Shown: piece after piece, positions 63,927 to 64,000 of the stretch
Layout of the letters: the number at the start of each line of letters is the position of its first letter
Numbering within the stretch: the first letter of the stretch is position 1
Assembly: GCA_014075275.1 (NCBI GenBank)
Contig: CP046179.1
Coordinates: forward strand, 3,481,932 to 3,545,931
Reading direction: 5' to 3'
DNA from: Boseongicola sp.
Lineage (GTDB): Bacteria; Pseudomonadota; Alphaproteobacteria; Rhodobacterales; Rhodobacteraceae
Length of the DNA stretch: 64,000 nucleotides
The notes under the pieces: generated by a model
Databases searched by the model: none
What the model was told of the DNA's origin: nothing
The model's input: only the letters and a program-made list of their open reading frames with translations
Translations under genes and position numbers: made by a program

Positions 63927-64000
63927 CTATCGCAAGCCGTCTTCGCCCTTGGCATCTTTGTGGGTCAGGCCGCCGACACGGGGCAGGGGTCTTCCGCTGT
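63927..64000 (-). CDS. C-terminal end of an unidentified gene (runs off the window)
   Basis: The minus strand is open from the window edge to a TAG at 63927, giving about 23 residues (RPLPRVGGLTHKDAKGEDG and a few more). It lies 61 bases upstream of the MarR start in the same direction. The family cannot be judged from this length; it may belong to the same catabolic cluster. Confidence 0.35.
   Translation of the reverse strand, partial: SGRPLPRVGGLTHKDAKGEDGLR

Noticed and set aside
1-64000. CRISPR arrays, prophage or defence systems
   Set aside because: No regularly spaced repeats, phage structural genes, cas genes or toxin-antitoxin pairs were seen.

Overview
The window looks like a chromosome segment of an alphaproteobacterium of the Rhodobacteraceae (Roseobacter group). 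This is inferred from the gene families and their arrangement: a Tad pilus end, a trigger-factor locus, split pxpA/pxpBC, many periplasmic-binding-protein transporters (ABC and TTT), choline-sulfatase, DUF849 (BKACE) and GS-like amine catabolism genes. No rRNA gene is present and I could run no database search, so genus and species are open.

Layout. 1-2.5 kb: end of a Tad secretion locus (tadB end, tadC) and a LuxR-type regulator. 2.5-7.5 kb (minus strand): Fe-alcohol dehydrogenase, an aldehyde dehydrogenase with one in-frame amber codon, a glutamine-synthetase-like ligase and a 5'-truncated hydroxyacid dehydrogenase. Together these resemble a gamma-glutamylation route for amines or amino alcohols. 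7.5-9.4 kb: an IS3-family element between two truncated genes. 9.7-12.5 kb: an SLC13-type permease and a lipoprotein gene, both frameshifted. 12.9-14.3 kb: tig (trigger factor) with a structured leader and a strong terminator. 15-24 kb: pxpA, a TesA-like esterase, a YbbA/YbbP-like ABC system (permease frameshifted), an amino-acid ABC transporter and pxpBC (5-oxoproline use). 24.1 kb: tRNA-Met(CAT). 24.3-30.8 kb (minus strand): ornithine cyclodeaminase, arginase, two peptidase-like enzymes, an NCS1 permease and an Lrp regulator, suggesting arginine/ornithine and peptide nitrogen use. 31-36 kb: IS3 remnant, amidohydrolase, UTRA-type GntR regulator and a TctCBA transporter. 36.2-36.6 kb: a broken gene.

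37-51.3 kb is the most interesting block. It holds a glycine-betaine-type ABC transporter, two divergent GlxA-type AraC regulators, and then a tightly packed plus-strand run: Rieske oxygenase, choline-sulfatase, SDR, BKACE, aldehyde dehydrogenase, SDR, carnitine-dehydrogenase-like enzyme and ferredoxin reductase. I infer uptake and breakdown of a quaternary amine, possibly delivered as a sulfate ester. The exact substrate cannot be read from sequence.

51.5-57.5 kb: remnant of an ABC permease, a B3/4-domain protein, a GNAT protein, an ArgP-like LysR regulator, a fatty-acid desaturase, a PCu(A)C-like copper-binding protein and a divergent polytopic membrane protein of unknown role. 57.6-64 kb: a LivKHMGF-type transporter followed by an enamidase and a convergent MarR regulator. 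The enamidase points to breakdown of nicotinate or a related N-heterocycle, with the rest of the pathway probably beyond the right edge.

Several genes carry single-base indels, mostly missing bases in short homopolymers (SLC13 permease, lipoprotein x3, YbbP-like permease, ABC permease remnant). Either the region is decaying or the assembly has homopolymer errors; raw reads would decide.
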